A stretch of DNA of 64,000 nucleotides from Brucella grignonensis (GCF_002252505.1 NZ_NNRL01000147.1:99829-163828); one strand, 5' to 3'. Shown: positions 8,602-18,587, counted from the first letter of the stretch. Made by a program: numbers and translations. Notes: generated from the letters alone by a model not told the origin.

Positions 8602-9362
8602 GGGCGGTGGCACGCCGTGCTTTTCTGGCGACCTTCCTGATCACTATGTCACCCTCCTGCATGGCACAGGCACAAAACCCGATCAATTCGGATCCTCAGC
8701 TTGCTGCGGCAAAGGCAGCCATGGATGCGGGCAACGGCCCGCAGGCTCTGGAGCTGTTCACCGCCGCTGCAGCCGAGGGCAAGCCCGAGGCTATGGCCCA
8801 GATCGCACAGATATATCTTGAGGGCGAGAAGGGCGTGGCGCGGAACTATGCTGCCGCGATGGAATGGGCACAAAAAGCCGCCGATGCCGGTGTCGGCCGT
8901 GGCAACCTGCTTCTCGGCCATATCTGGATGAAGGGTTTTGGCGTGACCGCCGATCCGGACAAGGCGCTTGAGTACTTCAAGACAGCCAATGCCGAGGGGG
9001 ACATGAAGGCAGGCCGCTATATTGGCCTGATCGCCCAAGAAAAAGGAGATACACAGACGGCCGCGCAATGGTTCCGTCATTCAGCGGAACTGGGCGATAT
9101 CACCAGCCAATATTATCTGGGCCAGGCCTATGAAACAGGCACCGGCGCGCCGCAGGACTATGTGGCGGCGATGGCCTGGTATCAGAAATCCGCCGCGCGC
9201 GGGGACGCCATCGCCTCTGACGGAATGGTCGGCGAGGCAAGCTTGTACGAGCGTGGTCTGGGTGTGCCGCAGGATACGATCAGGGCATTGGCACTTTACC
9301 GACAGGCGGCTGATCTGGGGAATGAGGCGGCCAAAGCGGCGCTGATCCGGCTGGAGGAGTAA
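8598..9362 (+). CDS. Exported SEL1-repeat protein
   Basis: A 254-aa protein whose ATG overlaps the hydrolase stop (ATGA), so the pair is translationally coupled. An N-terminal signal peptide (RRAFLATFLITMSPSCMA) is followed by about six SEL1/TPR-like repeats, for example AMAQIAQIYLEGEKGVARNY, QYYLGQAYETGTGAPQDY and LYERGLGVPQDT. Such solenoids bind partner proteins. A periplasmic scaffold or adaptor for the neighbouring hydrolase is the natural guess, but this is unproven. Confidence 0.88.
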   Translation: MRAVARRAFLATFLITMSPSCMAQAQNPINSDPQLAAAKAAMDAGNGPQALELFTAAAAEGKPEAMAQIAQIYLEGEKGVARNYAAAMEWAQKAADAGVGRGNLLLGHIWMKGFGVTADPDKALEYFKTANAEGDMKAGRYIGLIAQEKGDTQTAAQWFRHSAELGDITSQYYLGQAYETGTGAPQDYVAAMAWYQKSAARGDAIASDGMVGEASLYERGLGVPQDTIRALALYRQAADLGNEAAKAALIRLEE

Positions 9363-9499
9363 TGATCCCGTCGGCCGTTCTCCGTTCGGCGCATCACGAT
9401 CACATCAAGAAGGAATAGAATCATCCGAGGCGGGCACCGCGCGGCAATTCATTCATCGAGGCAGCGAGTGGCTTCGGGGTGCAATTGCCCCGCGCATCG

Positions 9500-9650
9500 G
9501 CAACATTACGGCTAAGGTGGATGCTCTGACGGCGCAGCACAGCCGACCCTCGGGTATCGTTCCTCGCGTGGGCCTTCCAGCACAACCCTGATCTTCTCTT
9601 CGGCCGAAAAATGCCATCGCGGCGCATAGCGAGTGCCTTTGATTATATAC
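9500..9650 (-). mobile_element. IS3-family orfA remnant
   Basis: On the minus strand the frame running out of the broken dehydrogenase reads GTRYAPRWHFSAEEKIRVVL EG, the N-terminal helix-turn-helix start of a common IS3-family OrfA (HFSAEEKIRIVLEGLRGE type). The sequence then degenerates through frameshifts before 9500. It has replaced the 3' part of the dehydrogenase at 9655-10040. It differs from the other IS3 pieces in the window, so it is a separate insertion. Confidence 0.55.
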
Positions 9651-9654
9651 ACGT

Positions 9655-10040
9655 CCGCTCGCTCCGCCGGGCCGCGAGCGCTTACCATATCGGTAGCGCC
9701 GCCCGCCCCGAAAAACCCGCCATGGCGGCAAGAGGTGTGCAGGCCGTCCTCGCAGAACATGCAACTGCCGTCCGGATAGGCGAAGGGCATGATGACGACC
9801 TGACCGGGGCGGATCGGGCGAACCTCGTTGCCGATCGCCTCAACCACTCCGATTGCTTCGTACCCCATGCGACGCCACCGGGCACACTGTCCGGCTGGAG
9901 ATCATTATAGGGCCACAGATCGTTACCACAAATGCATGCCCGCGTGATGCGGGTCACGGCATCCGTAGGTTTTCGATGGCTGCATCGGGAACGGTCTCGA
10001 TACGCACATCGTGCGCTTTGTGCATAACAGTGGCACGCAT
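9655..10040 (-). pseudogene. Zinc-type alcohol dehydrogenase, frameshifted and truncated
   Basis: The minus-strand start MRATVMHKAHDVRIETVP (ATG 10040) is a typical opening of a zinc-dependent dehydrogenase. The frame breaks within 30 codons. Another frame continues TRACICGNDLWPYNDL with the catalytic-zinc Cys, and a third carries GYEAIGVVEAIG and MPFAYPDGSCMFCEDGLHTSC with structural-zinc cysteines. The reading then leaves the family near GGFFGAGG and enters an IS3 remnant. The Rossmann domain is missing, so no enzyme can be made. Confidence 0.75.
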
Positions 10041-10071
10041 GGCGGTTTCCTTTATGGCTGTGGAGATGGTG

Positions 10072-11522
<1,451 letters not shown>

Positions 11523-11540
11523 AATCTCCTTATGCGATAC

Positions 11541-11573
11541 AATCTAGCCGTAGACAGGTTCAGCGATTAGATT
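11541..11573. promoter_or_regulatory. Probable LysR operator between CMD and LysR genes
   Basis: AATCTA at 11541-11546 and TAGATT at 11568-11573 form an inverted repeat inside the 87-bp divergent promoter region, where LysR-family activators bind. The spacing is wider than the classical T-N11-A core, so the repeat may represent two half-sites of a tetramer. Confidence 0.35.
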
Positions 11574-11609
11574 GGATAATCAGGATGCGGTTTTGAATCA
11601 GGCTCAACA

Positions 11610-12503
11610 ATGGCGCGAAACAATTTCAATGATCTGCTGGCGTTTCGTGCGGTCGCGACGGAGCGCAGTTTCACGCGGGCAGCGGCGCAGATGGACGTAT
11701 CGACTTCTGCGCTCAGCCATACCATTCGCGGGTTGGAGGAACGGCTTGGCATCCGTTTGCTCAATCGTACGACCCGCAGTGTCGTGCCGACAGAGGCCGG
11801 TGATCGGTTGCTTCTGTCGGTGGGTGCGCTGTTCAATGCCGTTGAAGCTGAACTTGCAAGCTTAAGCGAGCTTCGCGACAAACCGGCGGGCACGATCCGC
11901 ATCACGACGAGCGCGCACGCGGCCCGGACCATTCTGGAACCGGCACTGGTTCCGCTCCTGACGGACTATCCAGACCTCAATATCGAACTCAGTGTCGACG
12001 CCGGTTTCGTTGACATCGTCGCCGAACGGTTCGACGCTGGCGTACGGCTTGGTGAGACCGTAGCACAGGATATGATCGCGGTCCGCATTGGCCCCGACAT
12101 GCGGATGGCAGCAGCGGCTTCGCCGGCCTATCTTGCCGCCCACGGATCGCCGCAGACTCCACGCGATCTTAACCGCCACAATTGCATCAATCTGCGCTTC
12201 CCTACCTATGGCGGCCTCTATGCCTGGGAATTCGAGAAGGACGGCCGCGCGCTCAATGTCCGGGTAAACGGGCAGATGATTGTCAATGATACGTCGCTAG
12301 CGCTGGAAGCAGCTGTCGATGGACTCGGTATCGCCTACATCACAGAAGATCAGGTATTACCGCTCATCGCCGACGGCCTGCTCGTTCGTGTGCTGGAGGA
12401 TTGGTGTCCGCCGTTTCCGGGCTACTATCTCTATTATCCGAGCCGACGGCAGCACTCCTCCGGGTTTTCCATGCTGATTGAGGCGTTGAGGTTTCAGGAC
12501 TGA
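11610..12503 (+). CDS. LysR-family transcriptional regulator
   Basis: A full-length 297-aa LysR protein. The N-terminal helix-turn-helix (FRAVATERSFTRAAAQMDVS, SALSHTIRGLEERLG, LLNRTTRSVVPTEAG) is followed by the effector domain. PGYYLYYPSRRQHSS near the end is characteristic of the AaeR/DmlR-like group, whose targets are often neighbouring oxidoreductases. It is divergent from the CMD/aldo-keto reductase pair, which it most likely controls. Its 3' end coincides with a hairpin. Confidence 0.93.
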   Translation: MARNNFNDLLAFRAVATERSFTRAAAQMDVSTSALSHTIRGLEERLGIRLLNRTTRSVVPTEAGDRLLLSVGALFNAVEAELASLSELRDKPAGTIRITTSAHAARTILEPALVPLLTDYPDLNIELSVDAGFVDIVAERFDAGVRLGETVAQDMIAVRIGPDMRMAAAASPAYLAAHGSPQTPRDLNRHNCINLRFPTYGGLYAWEFEKDGRALNVRVNGQMIVNDTSLALEAAVDGLGIAYITEDQVLPLIADGLLVRVLEDWCPPFPGYYLYYPSRRQHSSGFSMLIEALRFQD

Positions 12504-12515
12504 ACGTCCTGAAAC
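12491..12515 (+). terminator. Perfect 10-bp hairpin at the end of the LysR gene
   Basis: GTTTCAGGAC-TGAAC-GTCCTGAAAC spans the LysR stop codon. There is no following T-run, so intrinsic termination is uncertain; it may only protect the mRNA 3' end. It may also mark the border with the transposase debris that follows. Confidence 0.45.
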
Positions 12516-12600
12516 AAGCCTTCATCCAAGGGCAGGTCAGCAACGATCCGCTTCAGCTTGGCAATTTCCTCTTTATCCTCATCGGCTGTAATGCGCCCCT
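12494..12600 (-). mobile_element. C-terminal scrap of an IS3-family OrfA
   Basis: The minus strand reads EEIAKLKRIVADLPLDEGLF QDV before a stop inside the LysR hairpin. This matches the coiled-coil end of IS3-family OrfA proteins (KLKRLVADLTLDK..LQDVL). No start, OrfB or inverted repeat remains. The rest of 12,600-12,778 shows nothing recognisable apart from a GCTTACAAAGTTAAC sequence near 12,680. Confidence 0.5.
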
Positions 12601-12778
12601 GTGGCGCAGGTGTATCGTACCGTGCCATTGACAGTGATGGCGATACGGTTGAGCTTTTCCTCAGCAGAGAGCGAGATTTAACTGCTTACAAAGTTAACCT
12701 GTGCTCCGTGTGAACCGAATTATTACAATGATGCCATTTTTGTTTCATTCAAACGTCCAAGAACCGCCTTCCATACGG

Positions 12779-14800
12779 TCAAGCGGAAGGCACCAAATAA
12801 ATGCCGAGTGAACGGAGCGGCTTCGTATTCCTCGCAGACGATAATGTGTTTGATATCTGTTGGCCAACTGAGCCAGCTGCCTGCGGGGTGGTCGAAACAT
12901 GCTCGGGCAAGGAAAAGCCAAAACCAACAGGCTCGACCATTTGATCGGAGACGGTCACTGCAAGGAGTTCTGTGCTTCTGCTACCAGAGGATATCTTGAA
13001 TTTCGTGGCCCAGAACCGCAAAATCTGATGCTGTAAAGGCGCTGTTTCCCTATAAAATGTTGCGATGGGCAATGCGCCATTGTTCGTCTCGGGAAACGGC
13101 ACGAATGTACCGACATCGCTCCGGCTGGGCAAAATCGTATTGATGAGCTGCGCAACTTGGCCCGACTCCGACTTCGTCCAATCGGCCTGGATCAGTATCG
13201 TTTCAATCTCCGAAATCGGCATGTCGGTTTGAAGTATGATGCGCTGCGCGAGCTCACCATCAAGCATGATGCGGCTTGCCGACCCAAACCGCAGTGGATC
13301 TGCGAGCCATTCATTCTTGGTTACAAAGCGTTCCTCGACCGCTCGAACATATTTCTCGTGAGCTGATGGATAGCTGCTGATCAGGTGGAAGGGATATACA
13401 ACAAGAAAAACTGCACCAATCGCCATGGCGGCATGCCGAGAGATCGGTGCAAGCATTTTTCCATGTATCAGCCAAGCAAGCAGGAAGGTGAGCGATACGC
13501 CGAACAATACTCCTGCAAAAACGTCACTTGGCCAATGAGCTCGCAGATAGAGACGAGAGAAAGCAATCATGACGATCAGACCCGCGCCTAGAACAAAAGC
13601 TGCCAGACGCGCGCGCGGCTTCAATTCATGTGAGCATACAAGAAAGGTGATGCCCACAATTGCTGCGGACAGCGTTGCGTGACCGCTCGGGAAGCTGAAT
13701 CCGTCGGCGCCCTGGTATAGTTCCATAGGTCGGGCGCGATGGATCAGTATTTTCATCGTGGGAACGAATATGGTCGCCCCGGCGAACGCCATGGCAACTA
13801 TTCCTGCCAGTTTCCAACGTCGATGCCAAGCAATGACGCCGACCAGAACAATTGCGATCGGCGCGAGCACCAGACCGTCGCCCAGCATAGTAATGCCGAT
13901 CATCAGATGATCGATTAGCGGTGTGCGAAGCGATTGAAGATAGGCGCTGACCGCCTGGTCAGAGCGAACAAACTCCTGATCGAAGAATAGCTGTAGAATG
14001 ATCAATGCAAAACTGATCAAGGCTGCGACAGCGATCCCGCCATAAATAAACGGAACGACGATATTGCCCTCGTTCAGCAGAAGCCGGCGGAGGATATGCA
14101 AAGGGCTGCGCGCATCGTTGCGCAACTTGTCTGCAGCCAACAATCTGATGCTATCCAATCTTGGCAATAGCCAGAAGACCGACAATCGAGTCACGTACCA
14201 AACGAGGGTCAAGAGGACGACGACGACGATCATGAACTCCAATACGCGCGGGTTGACGGTAGTCGCAACGCCGATCGTGCGCCCTACGCCAATTCCTGGC
14301 AAGATATGGGCAGCAGACCAGGCGAGCGCCGAAGCCACGTTTATGGTGGTGAACCAGAACGGGTTCATTCCCGCGATACCTGCAATACCCGGTACTACGG
14401 CCTTCACGCCTGGTATGAATCGGCCGATGAATACACTTTTCCCGCCATGGCGCCGAAAGAAGTCTTCGCCCTTGTCGAGCAAGTGCGTAAACCGGCTGAA
14501 CGGCCATATCGATCGGATATGCTCCTTGTAGACATGCCCGATCCAGTAGGAGATTGCGTCACCGATGATTGCACCCAGCGATGCGGCTGCAAAGACGGGT
14601 CCGAAATGAAGTTTTCCCAGTCCAATCAAGGTCCCCGCACCAACAAGAACGACTGTCGATGGAACAAACAAGCCGAGAATGAAAATCGCTTCGCCGGCAG
14701 AAATCAGCAAAATGATCAAGAGCGCCGCGATCGGGTGGCTTCCGATATAGTCAATAAGCTGGTGGAGATATTGGGAGAACAATCCGTTCATTCCTTCCAT
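12779..14800 (-). CDS. DedA-PAP2-LssY three-domain membrane protein
   Basis: A 673-aa fusion. Residues ~1-210 form a DedA/VTT domain (FILGLFVPSTVVLVGAG, GKSVFIGRFIPGVKAVVPG), the family implicated in undecaprenyl-phosphate and phospholipid flipping. Residues ~240-450 are a PAP2 lipid phosphatase with all three motifs: KILIHRARP, FPSGH and SRLYLRAHWPSD. Residues ~470-673 form an LssY C-terminal domain. The start overlaps the histidine-kinase stop; ATG 14800 and 14791 are both possible. It probably flips and dephosphorylates a lipid carrier at the inner membrane. Being third in the operon with the response regulator and kinase ties it to envelope sensing. Confidence 0.9.
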   Translation of the reverse strand: MEGMNGLFSQYLHQLIDYIGSHPIAALLIILLISAGEAIFILGLFVPSTVVLVGAGTLIGLGKLHFGPVFAAASLGAIIGDAISYWIGHVYKEHIRSIWPFSRFTHLLDKGEDFFRRHGGKSVFIGRFIPGVKAVVPGIAGIAGMNPFWFTTINVASALAWSAAHILPGIGVGRTIGVATTVNPRVLEFMIVVVVLLTLVWYVTRLSVFWLLPRLDSIRLLAADKLRNDARSPLHILRRLLLNEGNIVVPFIYGGIAVAALISFALIILQLFFDQEFVRSDQAVSAYLQSLRTPLIDHLMIGITMLGDGLVLAPIAIVLVGVIAWHRRWKLAGIVAMAFAGATIFVPTMKILIHRARPMELYQGADGFSFPSGHATLSAAIVGITFLVCSHELKPRARLAAFVLGAGLIVMIAFSRLYLRAHWPSDVFAGVLFGVSLTFLLAWLIHGKMLAPISRHAAMAIGAVFLVVYPFHLISSYPSAHEKYVRAVEERFVTKNEWLADPLRFGSASRIMLDGELAQRIILQTDMPISEIETILIQADWTKSESGQVAQLINTILPSRSDVGTFVPFPETNNGALPIATFYRETAPLQHQILRFWATKFKISSGSRSTELLAVTVSDQMVEPVGFGFSLPEHVSTTPQAAGSVGQQISNTLSSARNTKPLRSLGIYLVPSA

Positions 14801-16149
14801 GCGGGAAAGATAATGCGGATGACGAGTCCCGGGCTCGCGTCATCAAGTTCAATCATTGCATCATGGAGTTCGGCAATCGCCTTTACCATGGCAAGCCCCA
14901 GCCCAGAGCCCGGTGTCGAACGGCTTTTCTCAAGTCGGTAGAGCCTACGCAGCACGTTTTCGCGTTCATCGGCCGGAATGCCCGGTCCGTTGTCCGTCAC
15001 CTCCAGAAACAATTTTTCTCCGCTGTTACGTACAGTCACTACAACAGCCGGTCGATCGCCCGCGTGTTTGAGTGCATTCTCGATGAGATTTGAGACAAGC
15101 TGGGTGAGGAGTTCCGCATCTCCGTTGACCACCAATGGATGATCCGGCACATCGATATCCAACCTCGAGCCATGATCTTCAGCATAAGACTGGTAGAATT
15201 CAGCGACTTTCGAAGTTGAGGTTGCAAGATCGAGCTGAATGAACCTTTCTCGCCGCGCTCCAGCCTCTATCTGAGCAATGCGCAGGAGTGCGTCGAAGGT
15301 CGAGAGGATCTTGCTGCTTTCCGCCTCGATTCGCTCCAGCTCCTCCGTGACCTTCTCACCCTTGCTTTCACGCTCAATGGCTAATTCGATGTCAATGCGC
15401 AGTCGGTTCAACGGTGTTTTCAGATCGTGGGCAATGTCCGAGGATATCTGGCGGTTGGTCTCAACCACAGCACCGAGTGCAGCAATTGAGCGGTTCATCA
15501 GGGCGACGATGCGATCAATCTCGTCATTATGACTGGAAACCGGCAAACGTGTATCGAGTTTGCCGGCGTTGACTGCATCAAGGGCGCTCCCAAGTTCAGA
15601 AATACGACGGTTGGTACTTGCCGCAATGGCAAAGGCGCCAGATAGAGTCAGTGCAACAATAAGTAGCAACGCCCATCCACACGCCTGCAGAAATATCTCT
15701 TCAATCTCACTGACATCTTCTGCGCTTTGACCAAGCGTCAGACGCATGGTTCCCAGAGAGATCGAGGCAATGAAGTAGGAGAAATCTTCTTCAAGCCCCA
15801 ATGAGGTCGAAGCTATCTCCGCTTTGTCAGGCAATGGCTGACTTGGCTTGATATTGGAAACAAGTATATTCCCAGATGCATCAGTAAGATGAAAAATGGT
15901 TTCATGATTGCGCGTCGAGCGGATATGCTCATTCAATGAGTCAATGAATTCTGGTCGTCCACTTTCTCTAAACAATTCTTGGAAGTAGTGAATATTGTTT
16001 TCAAGAACATTGAAATGGCGCTGTTTAAGCTCCGTCTTGATGACTAAAAAGGCAGCCGCACCTCCAACCAGGAGGCTGAGAAAAACAATGCCCGTCAACA
16101 GCGCCGCAAGCCGCGCAGTGATGCTCCTGTAAAATTCAACGGGGCGCAT
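14788..16149 (-). CDS. Sensor histidine kinase of an OmpR-type two-component system
   Basis: A 453-aa kinase from ATG 16149, overlapping the regulator's end by 14 nt. An N-terminal membrane helix (~12-38) is followed by a periplasmic sensor loop of ~115 residues, a second helix (~155-178) and a HAMP segment. Then come the H-box DIAHDLKTPLNRLRIDI with the phospho-accepting His, the N-box LVSNLIENALKHAG and the G-boxes DNGPGIP and GSGLGLAMVKAI. The signal is unknown. The longer ORF start at 16209 lies inside the regulator gene and is unlikely. Confidence 0.92.
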   Translation of the reverse strand: MRPVEFYRSITARLAALLTGIVFLSLLVGGAAAFLVIKTELKQRHFNVLENNIHYFQELFRESGRPEFIDSLNEHIRSTRNHETIFHLTDASGNILVSNIKPSQPLPDKAEIASTSLGLEEDFSYFIASISLGTMRLTLGQSAEDVSEIEEIFLQACGWALLLIVALTLSGAFAIAASTNRRISELGSALDAVNAGKLDTRLPVSSHNDEIDRIVALMNRSIAALGAVVETNRQISSDIAHDLKTPLNRLRIDIELAIERESKGEKVTEELERIEAESSKILSTFDALLRIAQIEAGARRERFIQLDLATSTSKVAEFYQSYAEDHGSRLDIDVPDHPLVVNGDAELLTQLVSNLIENALKHAGDRPAVVVTVRNSGEKLFLEVTDNGPGIPADERENVLRRLYRLEKSRSTPGSGLGLAMVKAIAELHDAMIELDDASPGLVIRIIFPAWKE

Positions 16150-16813
16150 GAAGCGAATAGCCCGTGCTACGAACCGTGTAAAGCAAAGGGACACCGAATG
16201 GCTTATCAATCTTTGCTCTCAACCGGCTGATATGGGTTTCGACCACGCTGGTCTGCGGGTCGAAATGAAAATCCCAGACGTTTTCGAGCAGCATGGTGCG
16301 GGTCAGTACACGCCCTTCCGCACGCATGAGTGCCTCAAGCAATTGGAACTCCTTTGGCTGGAGTTCAATCTCCGTTCCGGCCCGGCTTACACGTCTTTGA
16401 ATGAGATCCATTTCAAGATCATGGACCCGCAACTTTGTTTTCTGTTCCTGAATGACGGGTCTGCGCGCCAGTGCATTCACACGAGCGGCAAGCTCGGAAA
16501 AAGCGAACGGTTTGACCAGATAGTCGTCGCCACCGGCTTCAAGACCTTCGACGCGGTCATTCACACCGCTGACAGAAGTCAGAAAAATGACGGGTGTCTT
16601 TTTACCGGCCGCCCGCAGCGCCTTCACAGCAGACAGTCCGTCAAGGCCTGGCAGCATTCGATCAGCAATTATGACATCGTAGTCTTCGCGCGTTGCCCGA
16701 AAGAGGCCATCCGCGCCATTTTCCAGATAATCGCAAACATGGCCAGCTTCAGTAAAGCCGTGGCGAACATATTCCGCTGTTTTGCGGTCATCTTCGATCA
16801 ACAATATTCTCAC
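16136..16813 (-). CDS. OmpR-family response regulator
   Basis: A 225-aa protein. The receiver domain has the acidic pair in LLIEDDRK, the phosphorylation site Asp51 in IIADRMLPGLDG, a conserved Thr/Ser in FLTSVSG and the Lys in LVKPFAF. The C-terminal winged helix includes LQPKEFQLLEALMRAEGRVLT and VVETHISRLRAKI. It heads the operon regulator-kinase-DedA/PAP2/LssY. Its likely targets are the TTAC-N6-GTAA sites at 18424-18479 and the weaker one at 20201, although binding has not been shown. Confidence 0.95.
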   Translation of the reverse strand: MRILLIEDDRKTAEYVRHGFTEAGHVCDYLENGADGLFRATREDYDVIIADRMLPGLDGLSAVKALRAAGKKTPVIFLTSVSGVNDRVEGLEAGGDDYLVKPFAFSELAARVNALARRPVIQEQKTKLRVHDLEMDLIQRRVSRAGTEIELQPKEFQLLEALMRAEGRVLTRTMLLENVWDFHFDPQTSVVETHISRLRAKIDKPFGVPLLYTVRSTGYSLHAPR

Positions 16814-17489
16814 AACAGCCTCGATTACTTCAGAAGGCAGTGAACCGGCAAAAACCCATCCAGATCAACCGCCGACCACTACTCCATAATTATAGACAAG
16901 TTCGCCGCCACACCAAGCAGTAAGGAGCACGGCTACGGCAAGTGCAAGTCATATGCCTCATCTCCGAAAATGAAGGCCAGGACCGCAAAACTCCAGTCGC
17001 AGGTGCCAAGAAAGCAGCGATATTTGCGATGGCTCCCTCACCCGAAAACAGCTTGTCCCTCGCTATGAGCGAACGCATCGTATGCGAAGAGCGCAAGCCC
17101 CAGCACGATCGGGGAATGTATAATCATTGGGTGAATGAATTCGCTGCGCATCTGGCAACCTTTGTTCGAACATTCGTTGTCATCACGGTGCTTAGCGCCA
17201 TTCTATAGTTTCGCGACAAGACATCACAGTTGAGCAGGATCGATGTCAAGACAAGCATCTTCCTGATCCTCTCGGATCTCGCGGCCGATGCCTCCTGGAT
17301 CTATTATTTCAAGGCGCTGAAACTGGTGCCGGCATCCCAGGTCGCGCCAATCGACAAACGGAGTTTGGTGCTTGTCTCAATCGCTACCTGATTGAATAAA
17401 CCCAAAAAATTGAGGGCGCCACCAAAGGGGGATTGGCTGCGCCCGAACCAAAGAGGAATGGTGCCCCAAGAACTTCTTGGCCAACAGCA
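16814..17489. other. 676-bp gap with decayed DNA
   Basis: The region upstream of the response regulator must contain its promoter near 16,820-16,900, though no clear -35/-10 pair stands out. From about 17,140 to 17,391 there is an EamA transporter remnant, listed separately. Between 16,900 and 17,130 both strands have short open frames that resemble no family I know. Confidence 0.5.
17140..17391 (+). pseudogene. EamA/DMT-family transporter remnant
   Basis: One frame reads NEFAAHLATFVRTFVVITVLS, then an in-frame TAG at 17206-17208, then DVKTSIFLILSDLAADASWI and YYFKALKLVPASQVAPIDKRS before a TGA at 17389. These are the middle segments of EamA-type exporters (ATFIRT..V, LFLILSGLATGASWLCYFRAL, SKVAPIDKLSVV). 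Both ends are lost and a stop lies within, so the gene is inactive. Confidence 0.75.
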
Positions 17490-18296
17490 TCATGTATTCT
17501 TGGTGCGTGACCACTCGTCGCCGTCATGGGATACGGTCATGTAGACAACGACGGCAAGAATACCAACCAGGAAGATGGCGCTGGTCCAGGTGAACCCGAA
17601 ACCGAGGCCACCGTATTCGGTCGGTTGTGCCATCAGATCGCCATAGGCTGCACCCATGGGACGGGTGAAGATGTAGGCAAGCCAGAAGGCGAGAATGCCA
17701 TTGACCTTGAAGAAATACCATGCTGCGGCAATCGCTGCGATCAGACCGGAATACATTAGTCCTGCCGAAAGGTAGCCCATGCCCAGCTGTTCAGCGGCGA
17801 GGTCTCCGGCTGCCGTACCCAATGCAAAAGTGAAGAGGATAGCCAGCCAGTAGAACGCTTCGCGCCGGAATGTGTAGATCGTATGGATTGAAAGCGTTTT
17901 TTCGAGCGCATACCAGACCGTGAAAGTGGCGGCGAGAGCACCTGAGAAAATTACTGTTGAAGTGACGAGGCTGACGCCGAAGATGTCGACCATGGTGTCG
18001 GTGATGAGCGTGCCGACCACGCTGACCAGAACAACGGTCAACCAGTAGATCCAAGGAATGTACTTGCGCTGGGCAAACTGGAACACCAGCGCAGCGATCA
18101 AGAGCCCGCCCATGATGACAGATGTGGTCGATAGGCCGAGGCCCAGGTTCATGTTAATGAAATCAGCCGCTGTCTCACCAACGGTTACGGCCAGGATCTT
18201 GACGATCCAGAAGTCGGGCGTAACCTGCGGTACGCGGTTGTACTCCCGGCTTCCGGAAACGGAAGCAGTTTCGGTTTCGATGGTAAGCGTGTCCAT
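17490..18296 (-). CDS. COG4705-like polytopic membrane protein with fourfold internal repeat
   Basis: A 268-aa protein of about eight membrane helices, from ATG 18296 after GGAGA; the longer start at 18323 lacks a ribosome site. It resembles the uncharacterised COG4705 family. Four segments of two helices each repeat the pattern W-x9-G-x4-D: W30/G40/D45, W85/G95/D100, W150/G160/D165 and W205/G215/D220, spaced 55, 65 and 55 residues. Four buried acidic residues in pseudo-symmetric repeats suggest a transporter or channel, perhaps for cations. It is divergent from a small periplasmic protein, with two operator-like sites in the gap. Confidence 0.85.
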   Translation of the reverse strand: MDTLTIETETASVSGSREYNRVPQVTPDFWIVKILAVTVGETAADFINMNLGLGLSTTSVIMGGLLIAALVFQFAQRKYIPWIYWLTVVLVSVVGTLITDTMVDIFGVSLVTSTVIFSGALAATFTVWYALEKTLSIHTIYTFRREAFYWLAILFTFALGTAAGDLAAEQLGMGYLSAGLMYSGLIAAIAAAWYFFKVNGILAFWLAYIFTRPMGAAYGDLMAQPTEYGGLGFGFTWTSAIFLVGILAVVVYMTVSHDGDEWSRTKNT

Positions 18297-18423
18297 TTTC
18301 GTCTCCGGAATGGCGCATGGCACCGGTTGGAATTAGGGGCCGGCGGATCGCGTAAACGTGCTTTGCAAACCAACGACTGTGACTAGAATGGCTTGGGTTT
18401 CTCACAGCAATCGGTCCAGCAGA

Positions 18424-18479
18424 TTACAGATTGGTAAGAAATCGCCGCCCCCGTGATTTACTGGCTTACAAATTTGTAA
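18424..18479. promoter_or_regulatory. Twin TTAC-N6-GTAA operator-like sites
   Basis: TTACAGATTGGTAA at 18424-18437 and TTACAAATTTGTAA at 18466-18479 (the latter inside the 18-bp perfect palindrome GCTTACAAATTTGTAAGC) lie in the divergent promoter between the COG4705-like gene and the small periplasmic gene. They start exactly 42 bp apart, about four helical turns, so a dimeric regulator would sit on one face of the DNA. The nearby OmpR-type regulator is the obvious candidate. Confidence 0.6.
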
Positions 18480-18587
18480 GCTTCCGGCGAAACCGTCGTA
18501 ACTATTGGCAGACACATATACTGACGTTCGGTTCGCTGACGCGCCCGATCAGATCATCCCGGAAACACTCCCAACAGGATAACTCTC

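Noticed and set aside
12670..12700. Another TTAC-N6-GTAA site near 12,680
   Set aside because: Only the left half (CTTACAAA) matches, and it lies downstream of the DedA-PAP2-LssY gene rather than at a promoter.
16148..16843. A 231-codon plus-strand frame over the response regulator
   Set aside because: The minus-strand frame has all receiver and winged-helix motifs; the plus frame has none.
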